NCBI GenBank assembly: GCA_018822105.1
Contig: JAHJLB010000011.1
Coordinates: 124,001 to 188,000, forward strand
Source: Pseudomonadota bacterium
GTDB lineage: Bacteria > Desulfobacterota > Desulfovibrionia > Desulfovibrionales > Desulfovibrionaceae
Direction: 5' to 3'
Length of the DNA: 64,000 nucleotides
Positions 10,191 through 19,952 of the stretch are shown here, in pieces. The notes below the pieces were generated by a model that did not search any database, was not told the DNA's origin, and was given only the letters and a program-made list of their open reading frames with translations. How positions within the stretch are numbered: the first letter of the stretch is position 1; each line of letters begins with the position of its first letter. Position numbers and translations under genes: made by a program.

Positions 10191-10233
10191 CAAAACAAGG
10201 CCGCCTCATCGCCGGAAAGGCGAAAAGGCGGCC
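10191..10233 (-). terminator. Rho-independent terminator after cheW
   Basis: A perfect 8-base inverted repeat GGCCGCCT / AGGCGGCC (10199-10206 and 10226-10233) is followed on the minus strand by a T-rich stretch (TTGTTTTGTT). It lies between the cheW stop and the mfd start, so it should separate the two transcripts. Confidence 0.7.
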
Positions 10234-10258
10234 CCAAGCCTCCGTTTCAGCGATCCGT

Positions 10259-10738
10259 CTAGATCGACGTGCTCAAGACAGCGTGCTCCTCGCCGCTCAG
10301 GAGCTTGTTCAGGTCCAGCAGGATGAGCAGCCTGTCCTCAAGCTTGCCGACGCCGCTGATGTACTCGGAATCCAGGCCGGACACAACTGGCGGCGGCGGC
10401 TCCACGGTGTTGGCGGGTATGCGCAGCACCTCGGACACGGAATCGACCACGAAACCGACAACCATGCTGCTGATTTCGATGACGATGATGCGCGTATGCT
10501 TGTCGTGGACGCGGTCGGCCAGCTTGAACCGGCGGCGCAGGTCGATGATGGGGATGACCTTGCCGCGCAGGTTGATGACGCCTTCCACAAATTCAGGCGC
10601 GCGGGGAACGCGGGTTATCTCCATGGTGCGGATGATTTCCTGCACCTTGAGGATGTCCACGCCGAACTCCTCGTCGCCGATGCTGAAGGTGACCAGCTGA
10701 ATGAGGGTGTCATCCTGGCGCCGTACGTTCTCTTCCAT
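10259..10738 (-). CDS. cheW: Chemotaxis coupling protein CheW
   Basis: CheW bridges chemoreceptors and the CheA kinase at the inner membrane. The 159-residue product is a single CheW domain with IGDEEFGVDILKVQEIIR, NLRGKVIPIIDLRRRF and a C-terminal KLEDRLLILLDLNKLL, all typical. The ATG at 10738 follows a clear AAGGAG site; an in-frame upstream extension of 20 codons lacks one. It is a stand-alone gene here with a probable promoter at 10811-10840 and a terminator after it, and no cheA or receptor gene is close. Confidence 0.95.
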   Translation of the reverse strand: MEENVRRQDDTLIQLVTFSIGDEEFGVDILKVQEIIRTMEITRVPRAPEFVEGVINLRGKVIPIIDLRRRFKLADRVHDKHTRIIVIEISSMVVGFVVDSVSEVLRIPANTVEPPPPVVSGLDSEYISGVGKLEDRLLILLDLNKLLSGEEHAVLSTSI

Positions 10739-10810
10739 ATGCCGCTCCTTATTGTCCGACACCCCTTCCGGGCGCATTGTGACTCGCGTTGACGACAAGA
10801 AATCTTAAAG

Positions 10811-10840
10811 TTATCTTGCAGCATCCTGAAGAATTGTCAA
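10811..10840 (-). promoter_or_regulatory. Probable sigma-70 promoter for cheW
   Basis: On the minus strand a perfect TTGACA (10840 to 10835) is followed after 18 bases by AGATAA (10816 to 10811), about 70 bases upstream of the cheW start. The -35 is strong and the -10 only fair. Confidence 0.45.
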
Positions 10841-10974
10841 CTTCATTCGCCAATAATGAAAAGGCCTCGGCCCTGGAAATATCGCCGTTTGACGGGCGGG
10901 CCGGAAACGGCTATCCATCCCTCGTCTCCATCGCACCAAACGAGAAAAAACTTTACCCCAAGGAACCTCATTGC

Positions 10975-11193
10975 ATGGGCCAATTCGCCAACGCTGACGA
11001 CACGCTGTCCCTGGAAGACCAGATCAAGTCCCTGGGCGACGACGAACTTCTGGATTTTTGGGAAGAAACCCAACATCTTCTCAAGCTCATGAACTCCGAA
11101 GAGCCCATCTCGGACGAGCGTGTGCACCCGGAATACGAGCGCCTCATCCTGCAGGAACTGCAGGTCCGCTCCTGCCGGGGCGAACTGCGCTGA
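10975..11193 (+). CDS. Small acidic protein of unknown function
   Basis: A 72-residue acidic protein starts at the ATG at 10975, eight bases after an AAGGA ribosome site. It reads MGQFANADDTLSLEDQIKSL and so on, with no signal peptide, membrane helix or metal motif. I do not recognise a family. The frame is open further upstream, but those codons lie in AT-rich intergenic DNA and have no start context. It is divergent from cheW and convergent with the exporter permease gene at 11209. Confidence 0.6.
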   Translation: MGQFANADDTLSLEDQIKSLGDDELLDFWEETQHLLKLMNSEEPISDERVHPEYERLILQELQVRSCRGELR

Positions 11194-11208
11194 GCGCGTC
11201 CCCCCAGC

Positions 11209-12375
11209 CTACGCAGCCCTCAGGGCATCCACGATTTTTATCCGCGCAGCGCGCAGGGCCGGAATGAACCCGCCCAGAAGCCCCATGCCCATGCCGAAGC
11301 CCAGGGACAACAGCCCGATGCCTGGCGTGAGGGCAAAGCCAAAGGCCAGCTCGGCGAAGGTCTGAAAGTTCATGGTGGAGATGGTGAAGAACTGCAGGCC
11401 CGAGGCCGCGGCCAGCCCCACCGCCCCGCCAAGAAGCCCCAGCAGCAGCGCCTCCAGCACAAAGGCCCACAGAATGGAGCGCCTGGGAAACCCCAGGGCG
11501 CGCAGGGTGCCGATCTCCCCGGTGCGCCCGGCCACGGCCGCATGCATGGTGATCATGGCCCCGATCATGGCCCCGATGGAGAAGATGGCCGTCAGCGACA
11601 TCCCAAGGATGCGCAGGAACTTGGCCATCATCTCCGACTGCTCAGCGTAGAACGCCGACTCGGCCTTCACGTCGAGCTGCAGGCGCGGGTCGGCCTCCAG
11701 ACTTTGCCGGAAGGCGGCCAGCCCGTCCTCGCGCGCGAGCTTCACCAGGACCAGGGTGTAGGCCCCGCGCCGGAAGGCGCTCATGAACTGGTCCGCATCC
11801 CCCCAGATCTCTGAGCTGAACCCCGTGGCCCCGGCGTCGAAGATGCCCACCACGGTCCACTCGCGCATGCCGAACCGCAATGTCTCGCCGAGCCCGGCGC
11901 CCTTGAAGCGGCGCGCCACGCCCTCGCCGGCGCAGATCTCCGACGAACCGAAGCGTGGCATGCGCCCCGCGACCATGCGCACCTGGGGCCGCAGCGCCAG
12001 GGATTTCTCCCCGATGCCGCGCAGCAACACGTTGGAGGCCTCGCCCGTGCCGCGCTTGGCCAGGTTGATGAGCACCACAACCTCGCGCGCGGCAAGGGCC
12101 GCGCCATCGCCGGCCTTGGCGATCTCCGCGCTGGTCTCCACCAGCGCGGCTGCGTTGCGATCCACAACGCTTTCGATCTCGGACTTGGAGCCCTTGCGCA
12201 GCACCAGCGCGTTTCCCGAAGATCCGGTCTGCACCAGTGTGGAGCGCAGGCCCTCGGCCAGCATCAACGCGGCGGCGAAAACAAAGACCACCAGGGCCAT
12301 GCCCCCGGCGGTCAGGGCCGTTGTCATGCGCCGGGCCAGCAGATTGCGCAGGCTGTAGGACGCCAGCAGGGCCAT
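11209..12375 (-). CDS. ABC exporter permease, FtsX/MacB type (second permease)
   Basis: The 388-residue protein begins [20 protein letters not shown] with one N-terminal membrane helix, a large periplasmic domain (about residues 45-260) and three C-terminal helices near LRILGMSLTAIFSIGAMIGA and ALLLGLLGGAVGLAAASGL. This is the MacB/LolC/FtsX layout. The start overlaps the stop of the preceding permease gene by one base. Together with the ATPase and the fusion protein it should form one exporter; the substrate cannot be read from sequence. Confidence 0.88.
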   Translation of the reverse strand: MALLASYSLRNLLARRMTTALTAGGMALVVFVFAAALMLAEGLRSTLVQTGSSGNALVLRKGSKSEIESVVDRNAAALVETSAEIAKAGDGAALAAREVVVLINLAKRGTGEASNVLLRGIGEKSLALRPQVRMVAGRMPRFGSSEICAGEGVARRFKGAGLGETLRFGMREWTVVGIFDAGATGFSSEIWGDADQFMSAFRRGAYTLVLVKLAREDGLAAFRQSLEADPRLQLDVKAESAFYAEQSEMMAKFLRILGMSLTAIFSIGAMIGAMITMHAAVAGRTGEIGTLRALGFPRRSILWAFVLEALLLGLLGGAVGLAAASGLQFFTISTMNFQTFAELAFGFALTPGIGLLSLGFGMGMGLLGGFIPALRAARIKIVDALRAA

Positions 12376-13532
12376 CAGCCGATCCTCCGCAGGGCCTCGG
12401 CAATGCCTATGCTCTGCGCGCGCAGGGCCGGGACGATGCCCGCCACCAGCCCCACCACCAGGGCCGAGGCCCCTTGCAGGCCCACGGTGAGGGCCGAGAC
12501 CTGGAAGACCGGGAAATACTGGCTCACGGCCTGACCAAAGGCAGCGGCAGCCGGAAAGGTCAGGCCGCAGCCCAGGGCGCAGCCGATGGCCGCGATGGCC
12601 AGGGACTCGCCCAGGATGAGCCTGGCCAGATAGCCGCCGCCAAAACCCAGGGCCTTCAGGGCGGCGAACTCGCCCATGCGTTCCCGTGCGCTCATGGCCA
12701 TGGTGTTCGCGGCCACGGCCATGATGATCACGATGACCAGCAGGGACACGATGCGGATGGCCGCCACAATGGCTCCGCTCATGGCCACGAAGCTCATCTG
12801 GAAGGCCTTCTCGGTCTCGGTCAGGGTCTCGGCCAGGGAGTTCTGGAAGCGCGCGTCGATGGCCAGGGCCGTGGACGCGGCCGCGTCCGCGCTGGTGATG
12901 CCGATGATGTAGAACCCGGCCTGGTCGGCCCGGCGCGGGGAGGTCTTCCGGAGCGTCTCGTTCAGATAGTCCCAGTGGAACAGGAGCATGGTCTCGTCCG
13001 TGCCCTTGTCGCGGCCGGCGTAGACGCCGCGCACGGTGAGCCCCCAGTTGCCGGGGAAGATGGTGCCCTTGAGGGTCACGGGGTCGCCGATCTTCCAGCC
13101 GAAGCGCGCTGCCAGCTTGGCCCCGATGATGCATCCCTTGCGGTCGCGCAGGAAGGCCGCCTTCTGGTCATCGGGAAGCAGGAGCTCCGGGTAGAGCTCC
13201 AGATAGGTGCGCGCATCTACTGCGAAGTTGGGGAAGAAGTTCTTCTCGTCGATGTACTCCCCGCCGAACCAGTTCCCGCGCGAGACGATTTCGACGCCCT
13301 CCACGCCCCGGATGCGCTCCTCGTAGGACACGGGCAGGGAGAATATCAGCGAGATGGAGTTGCGCGTCACCAGGCGCGTGGCCGAGCTGGCCTCCACCCC
13401 GGCGTGCCAGGCGTCCACCGTGGTCCGCAGCAGGCCGAAGGACAGCACCGATACCGCGATGCCCACCACGGTCAGACAGTTGCGCAGCTTGTGCCGCGAA
13501 AGGTTCTTAAGGATGAAGCGCAGGGTCAGCAT
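12375..13532 (-). CDS. ABC exporter permease, FtsX/MacB type (first permease)
   Basis: The 385-residue protein starts [20 protein letters not shown] and has the same layout as its neighbour: an N-terminal helix, a periplasmic MacB-PCD-like domain and three C-terminal helices ([20 protein letters not shown]). The start lies inside the 3' end of the ATPase gene (26-base overlap) and the stop overlaps the next start, so the units are translationally coupled. Two different permease chains point to a heterodimeric membrane core, unlike the MacB homodimer. Confidence 0.9.
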   Translation of the reverse strand: MLTLRFILKNLSRHKLRNCLTVVGIAVSVLSFGLLRTTVDAWHAGVEASSATRLVTRNSISLIFSLPVSYEERIRGVEGVEIVSRGNWFGGEYIDEKNFFPNFAVDARTYLELYPELLLPDDQKAAFLRDRKGCIIGAKLAARFGWKIGDPVTLKGTIFPGNWGLTVRGVYAGRDKGTDETMLLFHWDYLNETLRKTSPRRADQAGFYIIGITSADAAASTALAIDARFQNSLAETLTETEKAFQMSFVAMSGAIVAAIRIVSLLVIVIIMAVAANTMAMSARERMGEFAALKALGFGGGYLARLILGESLAIAAIGCALGCGLTFPAAAAFGQAVSQYFPVFQVSALTVGLQGASALVVGLVAGIVPALRAQSIGIAEALRRIG

Positions 13533-14265
13533 GGTCTTTCTGGTCCGCCGGGTCCGAGTCGATGAGCAGGCCCTTCTCCAGGCTGCGCACGAGGTGCGCC
13601 CGTTCCGCGGCCCTGGGGTCGTGGGTGACCATGACGATGGTCTTGCCCAGGCTCTTGTTGAGCCCGGCCATGAGGTCCAGGATCTCCCCGGCCGAGACGC
13701 GGTCCAGGTCGCCCGTGGGCTCGTCGGCCACCAGGATGTCCGGGTCCGTGACGATGGCCCGGGCAATGGCCGTGCGCTGCTGCTGCCCGCCGGAAAGTTC
13801 CGAGGGACGGTGGTCCATGCGGTCGGCCAGGCCCACCAGGGCCAGGGCGGCCGTGGCGTGCTCCCTGCGCTCCCGCGCAGAAAGCGGCGTGAGCAGGAGC
13901 GGCAGCTCCACGTTCTCCAGGGCCGTAAGCACGGGGATGAGGTTGTAGAACTGAAAGATGAAGCCGATGCTCCTGCTGCGCCAGCGGGCGAGGGCGCTCT
14001 CGTTTAGGGTGGTGATGTCCGTGTCGCCCACCAGGATGGTGCCGGCGTCCACGTGGTCGATGCCCGCGATGAGGTTCAGAAGCGTGCTCTTGCCCGAGCC
14101 CGAAGGCCCCATGAGGGCCACGAACTCGCCCGGGCTGATGTGGAAGCTCACGTCCTTGAGCACGGGCACGGTCTGCTGGCCGCGCACATAGGACTTGGAC
14201 ACCGCGCGGATGTCGATGGCCGGGCTTCCGCTCCCGCTTCCTTGCTGGCCTACCGGCGCGCTCAT
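13507..14265 (-). CDS. ABC transporter ATP-binding protein, LolD/MacB type
   Basis: The 252-residue ATPase has Walker [15 protein letters not shown], signature [15 protein letters not shown] and Walker [13 protein letters not shown], plus the [20 protein letters not shown] switch region. The LolD/MacB subfamily is indicated by ADEPTGDLD. It starts within the stop of the fusion-protein gene (ATGA overlap) and powers the two FtsX-type permeases that follow. Confidence 0.94.
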   Translation of the reverse strand: MSAPVGQQGSGSGSPAIDIRAVSKSYVRGQQTVPVLKDVSFHISPGEFVALMGPSGSGKSTLLNLIAGIDHVDAGTILVGDTDITTLNESALARWRSRSIGFIFQFYNLIPVLTALENVELPLLLTPLSARERREHATAALALVGLADRMDHRPSELSGGQQQRTAIARAIVTDPDILVADEPTGDLDRVSAGEILDLMAGLNKSLGKTIVMVTHDPRAAERAHLVRSLEKGLLIDSDPADQKDHADPALHP

Positions 14266-15476
14266 TTCTTGGCCATGACCCTGGCCCCGGACTTCAAACC
14301 GGCCGGGGGGCTCATGACCACGCGCGCGCCGGCCTTGGGGCCGGAGGCCAGCTCCAGAAAATCCCCGATCCTGGCGCCCGTTTCCACAGGCACTGCGCTG
14401 GCCACGCCGTCCGCCACCTGGAAAACGACCTTGCGGCCGCCCTGCTCCACCACAGCCGCGGCGGGCACGCCCAGGCGCGCAACCCGCTCGGACTCGGACA
14501 GCTCGCGGCTCAGGAAGGCCACCTTGGCGCTCATCTCCGGCAGGATGCGCGGGTCCAGGGCGCGGAACTTGACCTTGACCAGCACCGAGCCCTTGGTGCG
14601 GTCGGCCGTGGGCACGATCATGTGCACCAGGCCTGGGAAGCGTTCGCCGGGCAGGGCGTCGAGCATGATTTCGCAGGCCGCGCCGGCCTTGACCTTGGAC
14701 ACGTTGGACTCGGACACGTCGGTCTCCACCAGCAACGACCCCAGGTCGGCAATGGTGACCACGCTGGACTTGGCGTTGGCCGCCGCGCCCAGGGGGGTGA
14801 CGATGTCGCCCACATCGGCGTTCTTGGTCAGCACCACGCCGTCAAATGGCGCGCGCAGCAGGGTGTAGCCCAGGGCCGCCGTGGACTCGCGCAGGGCTGC
14901 GCCCGAGGATCCGGCCGTCCAGCGCGCCACGCTGACCCCGGCCTGGGCCTTCTTGAACCTGGCCTCGGCAGCGTCATAGTCGGCCTGGGCAATGGACTTG
15001 TCGGCCAGAAGCAGCTTCATGCGCTCCAGATTCTGGGCGGCGTCGGTGAGTTCGGACTGGACGCGCTCGATATCGGCCTGATTGGCCTTGAAGGTCGCCC
15101 CGGCGCGGTCGCGCGCGGCCAGGACGTCGTCCTGCTCCAAGCGGGCGATGACCTCGTCCTTGCGCAGGCGGCTGCCCTCCTCCACCCCCAGCCAGACCAG
15201 CCGCGCCGTGGTCCGGGAGGCCACGGAGGCCTTGCGCTGGGCCGTCACGTAGCCGCTGGAGTTGAGCAGGGTCAGCCCCTGGGAGGGGTATATCTGGCTC
15301 ACGGCCGAGGTGTCGACCTCGACGGCGGGGGGAAAAATGTGCCGAACCGCGAGGATGAGCAGCACCCCGGCGGCAACGGCCAGGGCCACGCGCAAGGCAC
15401 GGCCCGCAGGGCGTTTCCCGGCCCCGCTCCAGGCGGCCTTGTCGATCTTGAGCTTGGAGAGTTCATTTTCCGTCAT
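14262..15476 (-). CDS. Periplasmic adaptor (membrane fusion) protein, MacA/HlyD type
   Basis: The 404-residue protein has an N-terminal membrane anchor (ALRVALAVAAGVLLILAV), a biotinyl-lipoyl-like barrel (SGYVTAQRKASVASRTTARL), a coiled-coil hairpin at about residues 110-190 and a second barrel half (LRAPFDGVVLTKNADVGDIV). The ATG at 15476 has AGGTGA upstream; an in-frame extension to 15557 lacks support. It is the first gene of the exporter operon and would link the permeases to an outer-membrane TolC protein, possibly the one at 35.6 kb (inference). Confidence 0.92.
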   Translation of the reverse strand: MTENELSKLKIDKAAWSGAGKRPAGRALRVALAVAAGVLLILAVRHIFPPAVEVDTSAVSQIYPSQGLTLLNSSGYVTAQRKASVASRTTARLVWLGVEEGSRLRKDEVIARLEQDDVLAARDRAGATFKANQADIERVQSELTDAAQNLERMKLLLADKSIAQADYDAAEARFKKAQAGVSVARWTAGSSGAALRESTAALGYTLLRAPFDGVVLTKNADVGDIVTPLGAAANAKSSVVTIADLGSLLVETDVSESNVSKVKAGAACEIMLDALPGERFPGLVHMIVPTADRTKGSVLVKVKFRALDPRILPEMSAKVAFLSRELSESERVARLGVPAAAVVEQGGRKVVFQVADGVASAVPVETGARIGDFLELASGPKAGARVVMSPPAGLKSGARVMAKK

Positions 15477-15611
15477 TATGTCACCTGTCCCGAAGCGAAT
15501 TAGCAAACGCCGTGCCGATGGGAAAGAGTAGATATTGCATGCACGGCCTCCAGGCAAGGTCCGAAATGCTCATTATTCTGCCTGAGTGCGGGCGCCCACT
15601 CCACTTTCCTC

Positions 15612-15641
15612 TTGACTCGACAGGACAATCAGGTTTTCATA
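15612..15641 (+). promoter_or_regulatory. Possible promoter of the CBS-ACT/liv operon
   Basis: TTGACT (15612-15617) is followed after 18 bases by TTCATA (15636-15641), about 50 bases before the first gene of the plus-strand operon. The -10 is weak, so this is a moderate call. Confidence 0.4.
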
Positions 15642-15691
15642 AACGCCGCTGTACCAAAGACATCCGCCTGAGACAGAGTCAAGGAGGGGCC

Positions 15692-16345
15692 ATGTACGTC
15701 GGCCTGAAGATGCTGCGCAACTTCGTCACCGTGACGCCCAAGACGCCCGTTCTTGAGGCGCACAAACTGCTTGAGGAAAGCAGGCTCGGGATGCTCCTCG
15801 TGGTCGAGCAGGGCAAGCTCCTGGGCTACGTCCGCCCGGAGGATCTCACCGCCTCCCTGCCCAGCATCATGACCTCCCTGGACAAGCATGAGGTCAAATA
15901 CCTCATGAGCCGCCTCACCGTGGACAAGATCATCCGCAAGGACATCAAGAGCATTCCCCCGGAAACCGAGATCGAGGCCGCCGCGGACATGATGTTCGAG
16001 GGCAACCTGGCCGGCCTTGCCGTTGTGGGCCAGGGCGGGGAGCTCATCGGTTACATCAACAGGAGCGTCATGCTCGACGTGCTGGTTGAGGAGATGGGCC
16101 ACCGCCAGGGCGGCTCGCGCATTACCTTCGCCGCCCCGGACCGCGCCGGCGTCCTGCACGAGGCCGCCGGCATCATCGCCGGCATGGGCCTGTCCATCAT
16201 CTCCACCGGCACCTTCTTCCACGACGGCCAGCGCATCATCGTCATCCGCGTGGCCACGGACGACGCCTCGCCCGTCGCCGCCGCCCTCCATGAGCACGGC
16301 TTCAAGGTCATGGGCCCCATGGACTACATGCACGAGTGGCAGTGA
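15692..16345 (+). CDS. CBS-pair and ACT domain protein
   Basis: The 217-residue protein has two CBS motifs (about residues 5-60 and 80-135, with LLVVEQGKLLGYVRPEDL and LAVVGQGGELIGYINRSV) and a C-terminal ACT domain (FAAPDRAGVLHEAAGIIAGM). CBS pairs often bind adenine nucleotides and ACT domains bind amino acids or similar small ligands, so a sensor role for the operon is plausible but inferred. The ATG at 15692 follows AAGGAGG. The stop overlaps the livG start (TGATG), tying the sensor to the transporter. Confidence 0.88.
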   Translation: MYVGLKMLRNFVTVTPKTPVLEAHKLLEESRLGMLLVVEQGKLLGYVRPEDLTASLPSIMTSLDKHEVKYLMSRLTVDKIIRKDIKSIPPETEIEAAADMMFEGNLAGLAVVGQGGELIGYINRSVMLDVLVEEMGHRQGGSRITFAAPDRAGVLHEAAGIIAGMGLSIISTGTFFHDGQRIIVIRVATDDASPVAAALHEHGFKVMGPMDYMHEWQ

Positions 16346-17130
16346 TGACACCGCTGCTGGAAGTCAAGGGCGTCACCCTGACCTTCAAGGGCATCGCCGC
16401 CCTCACCGATGTCGCCTTCTCCGTGGAGAAGGGCCGCATAGTGTCCCTCATCGGCCCCAACGGCGCCGGCAAGACGAGCATCCTGAACTGCATCAGCGGC
16501 CGCTACACCCCGAACTGCGGCGAGATCTACCTCGACGGCAAGAACCTTCTGGCCGTGCCCGCGCACAAGCGCACGGCCATGGGGCTTTCGCGCACCTTTC
16601 AGAACATCGCCCTGTTCAAGGGCCTGTCGGTGCTCGACAACCTCATGGTGGGCCGCCACCACCTCATCCGCTACGGCATCCTGTCCTCCATCGCCTACTT
16701 CGGCCGGGCGGTGCAGGATGAATCCGAGCACCGCCGCCGGGTGGAGGACGTCATCGACTTTCTCGGCCTCTCGCCCTACCGGCACCAGGCCGCCGGACAC
16801 CTGCCCTACGGCGTGCAGAAACGCGTGGAGCTGGGCCGGGCCCTGGCCGCAGAGCCCAAGCTCATCCTGCTGGACGAGCCCATGGCCGGCATGAACCTTG
16901 AGGAAACCGAGGACATGGCCCGCTACATCCTGGACATCTGCGAGGAATGGGGCGCCACCGTGCTTTTGATCGAGCACGACATGGGCGTGGTCATGGACAT
17001 CTCGGACAAGATCGTGGTGCTGGACTTCGGCTCCGTGCTGGCGCAGGGCCGCCCGGACGAGATCAGCGCCAACCAGGACGTCGTGGCCGCCTACCTCGGC
17101 ACCGAGGACGCCACCTTCTTCGGACGCTAG
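16345..17130 (+). CDS. livG: Branched-chain-amino-acid-type ABC transporter ATPase LivG
   Basis: The 261-residue ATPase has Walker A GPNGAGKTSILN, the LivG-style signature LPYGVQKRVELGRALA, Walker B LILLDEPMAGMN and the H-loop IEHDMGVVMD. I use the ATG at 16345, which overlaps the preceding stop; a GTG nine bases earlier is possible. It pairs with LivF, LivH, LivM and LivK encoded below. The family transports hydrophobic amino acids but also aromatic and aliphatic acids, and the ligase neighbours favour an acid substrate. Confidence 0.93.
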   Translation: MTPLLEVKGVTLTFKGIAALTDVAFSVEKGRIVSLIGPNGAGKTSILNCISGRYTPNCGEIYLDGKNLLAVPAHKRTAMGLSRTFQNIALFKGLSVLDNLMVGRHHLIRYGILSSIAYFGRAVQDESEHRRRVEDVIDFLGLSPYRHQAAGHLPYGVQKRVELGRALAAEPKLILLDEPMAGMNLEETEDMARYILDICEEWGATVLLIEHDMGVVMDISDKIVVLDFGSVLAQGRPDEISANQDVVAAYLGTEDATFFGR

Positions 17131-17149
17131 GCAAACAGGAACCCGCTCC

Positions 17150-19057
17150 ATGCCCAGAACCTACGACACCACGCTGCCCGCCCTCCTGCTCGCGCAGGCA
17201 AGTAAGCGCCCACGCGGCACCGCCCTGCGCGAAAAGGAGTTGGGCGTCTGGCAGCCCTATTCCTGGCGCGACTACCTGAGCATCACGGCGGAATTCGCCT
17301 GCGGCCTGCGCCAGCTGGGTCTAGGCAAGGGCGACATCGTCATCCTCATCGGCGACAACCGTCCGGAATGGCTTTTCGCCGAACTGGCCATCCAGGCCCT
17401 GGGCGGGCTGGCTCTGGGGCTGTACCAGGACTCCTCCCCGGACGAGGTGCGCTACATCTTCGAGCTCTCCGAGGCCAAGCTCGTGGTGGCCGAGGACCAG
17501 GAGCAGGTGGACAAGATCCTGACCCTGCGCCCGGACCTCCTGAAGCTCAAGCACATCATCTTCCATGACCCCAAGGGCCTGAACGGCTATGAAGCAACGG
17601 ACCTGCTCTCCTTCGACGCCGTGTGCGAGAAGGGCCGCAAGGCCGTCACCGACTCCGTGGTCGAGTTCACGGCCATGACGGCGCAGCTGAAGCCCACCGA
17701 CCCCTGCCTGGTGGCCACCACCTCCGGCACCACGGGCCGGCCCAAGCTGGCAGTGCTTTCCCACCGCAACATGCTGGCCATGGCCGCCAACCTGGGCAAG
17801 GTGGATCCCAAGCGCGAGAAGGACGAATTCGTCTCCTTCCTGCCCCTGGCCTGGATGGGCGAACAGATGATGGCCGTGGCCTCCAGCCTGCTCTTTGGCT
17901 TCTGCGTAAATTTTCCCGAGGAGCCCGACACCGCCCAGGCCAACATCCGCGAGATCGGGCCGCACCTCATCTTCTCGCCGCCGCGAGTGTGGGAGGGCCT
18001 GGCCGCCAAGGTCCAGGGCGACATCATGGAGACCACGCCCATAAAGCGCCTTCTGTACAACATCTTCCTGCCCATAGGCATCAAGTACGTGGACGAGACC
18101 TTCGCAGGCCGCAAGCCCGGCCCCCTGCTGGCCCTGGGCAAGGCCCTGTCCGACCTGTTTCTGTTCCGCGCCATGCGCGACCGCCTGGGCTTCTCGCGCA
18201 TCCGCACCGCCTCCACGGGCGGCGCGGCCCTGGGCCCGGACACCATCCGCTTCTTCCACGCCCTTGGCGTCAACCTGAAGCAGATCTATGGCCAGACCGA
18301 AATCGCAGGCATCTCCTGCATCCACCGCGACGGCCAAGTGGACTTCGACTCCGTGGGCCTGCCCATTCCGGAGACCGAAGTGCGCATCTCCGAAGCGGGC
18401 GAGATTTTGTCCAAAAGCCCGGCGGTGTTCCTGGGCTACTACAAGAACGAGGAGGCCACGGCCGAGACCATCCAGGACGGCTGGCTGCTCTCTGGCGACG
18501 CCGGGTACTTCGACGATCTGGGGCGCCTGGTGGTCATCGACCGCCTGAAGGACGTCATGTACCTGAAGGACACTACGCGCTTCTCTCCCCAATTTTTGGA
18601 GAACAAGCTCAAGTTCTCGCCGTTTCTGCGCGAGGCCGTGGTGCTGGGGCAGGGGCGCGACATCGTGGTGGCCATCCTGTGCATCGACATGAACATCGTC
18701 GGGCACTGGGCCGAAGGGCGCATGATCACCTACACCACCTACCAGGACCTGGCGGCCAAAAATCAGGTCTACGACCTGGTCAAGGACGAGATCCAGAAGA
18801 TCAACAAGAGCCTGCCCAAGGCCACGCGCATCCGGCGCTTCGCCCTGCTCTACAAGGAGCTGGACGCCGACGACGGCGAGCTGACCCGCACGCGCAAGGT
18901 GCGCCGGGGAACCATCAACGAACGCTACGGGGCCCTCATTGACGCCCTGTACAGCGATGCCTGCGCCATGCGCCTGGACATGGCCATCCAGTACCAGGAC
19001 GGGCGTGTGCAAGAGATGTGCGGCGACATCCGCATCGAGAACGTGGAGGACGTGTAA
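17150..19057 (+). CDS. Long-chain-type acyl-CoA synthetase (AMP-forming)
   Basis: The 635-residue enzyme has the adenylation motifs TTSGTTGRPKLAVLSH (P-loop), YGQTEIAGI and GWLLSGDAGYFDDLGRLVVIDRLK, as in FadD15-type long-chain acyl-CoA synthetases. The reaction is acid + ATP + CoA to acyl-CoA + AMP + PPi. The C-terminal lid is present (RKVRRGTINERYGALIDALY). An N-terminal segment MPRTYDTTLPALLLAQASKR is usual. Lying between livG and livH, it probably activates whatever the transporter imports; chain length cannot be told. Confidence 0.92.
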   Translation: MPRTYDTTLPALLLAQASKRPRGTALREKELGVWQPYSWRDYLSITAEFACGLRQLGLGKGDIVILIGDNRPEWLFAELAIQALGGLALGLYQDSSPDEVRYIFELSEAKLVVAEDQEQVDKILTLRPDLLKLKHIIFHDPKGLNGYEATDLLSFDAVCEKGRKAVTDSVVEFTAMTAQLKPTDPCLVATTSGTTGRPKLAVLSHRNMLAMAANLGKVDPKREKDEFVSFLPLAWMGEQMMAVASSLLFGFCVNFPEEPDTAQANIREIGPHLIFSPPRVWEGLAAKVQGDIMETTPIKRLLYNIFLPIGIKYVDETFAGRKPGPLLALGKALSDLFLFRAMRDRLGFSRIRTASTGGAALGPDTIRFFHALGVNLKQIYGQTEIAGISCIHRDGQVDFDSVGLPIPETEVRISEAGEILSKSPAVFLGYYKNEEATAETIQDGWLLSGDAGYFDDLGRLVVIDRLKDVMYLKDTTRFSPQFLENKLKFSPFLREAVVLGQGRDIVVAILCIDMNIVGHWAEGRMITYTTYQDLAAKNQVYDLVKDEIQKINKSLPKATRIRRFALLYKELDADDGELTRTRKVRRGTINERYGALIDALYSDACAMRLDMAIQYQDGRVQEMCGDIRIENVEDV

Positions 19058-19061
19058 GGCC

Positions 19062-19949
19062 GTGGAATACTATCTTCAGCTTTTCATCAACGGCCTTGTG
19101 GTGGGCAGCATCTACAGCCTGGTGGCCCTGGGCTTCGTGGTCATCTACAAGGCCACCAAGGTCGTCAATTTCGCCCAGGGCGAGATGGTCATGGTGGGCG
19201 CCTACGTCTGCTTCGGCCTCACCGTGCAGTTGCACGTCCCCTTTGTCTGGGCCTTCCTCATGACCCTCGGCTTCTCCGTGATCCTCGGCCTGGCCGTGGA
19301 GCGGCTGGCCCTGCGGCCGCTCATTGGCGAGGCGCACATCTGCGTCATCATGGTCACCATCGGCCTGTCCTCGGTGCTGAAGAGCATCGTGCAGCTCATC
19401 TGGGGCACGCAGATCAAGGTCTACCCGGAGGTGCTGCCCTCGACGCCGATCATCATCGCCGGGCTGCCCGTTGCCCCGGTGTATATCGCGGCCTTTGCGC
19501 TCTCAGGGGTGCTCTTCGCCGTGTTCACGGTGTTCTTCAAATACTCGCGCATGGGCATCGCCATGCGCGCCACGGCCCACGACCAGCAGGCCGCCCAGAG
19601 CATGGGCATCGGCATCCGGGGCATCTTCGCCCTGTCCTGGTGCATCGCCTCCGTGGTCTCCACCGTGGGCGGGGTCATCCTGGGCAACATCAACGGCATC
19701 AACTCCCACCTGGGCGTGCTGGGGCTCAAGGTCTTCCCGGCGGTCATCATGGGCGGGCTGGACAGCCTGCTCGGCGCGGCCCTGGGCGGACTGATCATCG
19801 GCGTGCTGGAGAATGTCTGCGACGGGCTGGCCAAGGATCTCTTCGACCTGGGCGGATTCCGCGAGGTGGCGGCCTTTGTGGTCCTTGTGGCCATCCTGAT
19901 GATCAAACCCTACGGACTCTTCGGCACCGAAGAGATCGAGAGGGTCTAG
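19062..19949 (+). CDS. livH: Branched-chain-amino-acid-type ABC permease LivH
   Basis: The 295-residue inner-membrane permease starts at the GTG at 19062 (VEYYLQLFINGLVVGSIYSL) four bases after the synthetase stop. It has the LivH hallmark LGFVVIYKATKVVNFAQGEM, the EAA-like loop FKYSRMGIAMRATAHDQQAA and about eight hydrophobic segments. The frame is open for 41 codons upstream, but these overlap the synthetase gene and give no plausible N-terminus. Confidence 0.93.
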   Translation: MEYYLQLFINGLVVGSIYSLVALGFVVIYKATKVVNFAQGEMVMVGAYVCFGLTVQLHVPFVWAFLMTLGFSVILGLAVERLALRPLIGEAHICVIMVTIGLSSVLKSIVQLIWGTQIKVYPEVLPSTPIIIAGLPVAPVYIAAFALSGVLFAVFTVFFKYSRMGIAMRATAHDQQAAQSMGIGIRGIFALSWCIASVVSTVGGVILGNINGINSHLGVLGLKVFPAVIMGGLDSLLGAALGGLIIGVLENVCDGLAKDLFDLGGFREVAAFVVLVAILMIKPYGLFGTEEIERV

Positions 19950-19952
19950 GCC

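Noticed and set aside
7093-10326. A 1077-codon plus-strand open frame
   Set aside because: It is the antisense shadow of mfd, with the same low-complexity composition and no motif.
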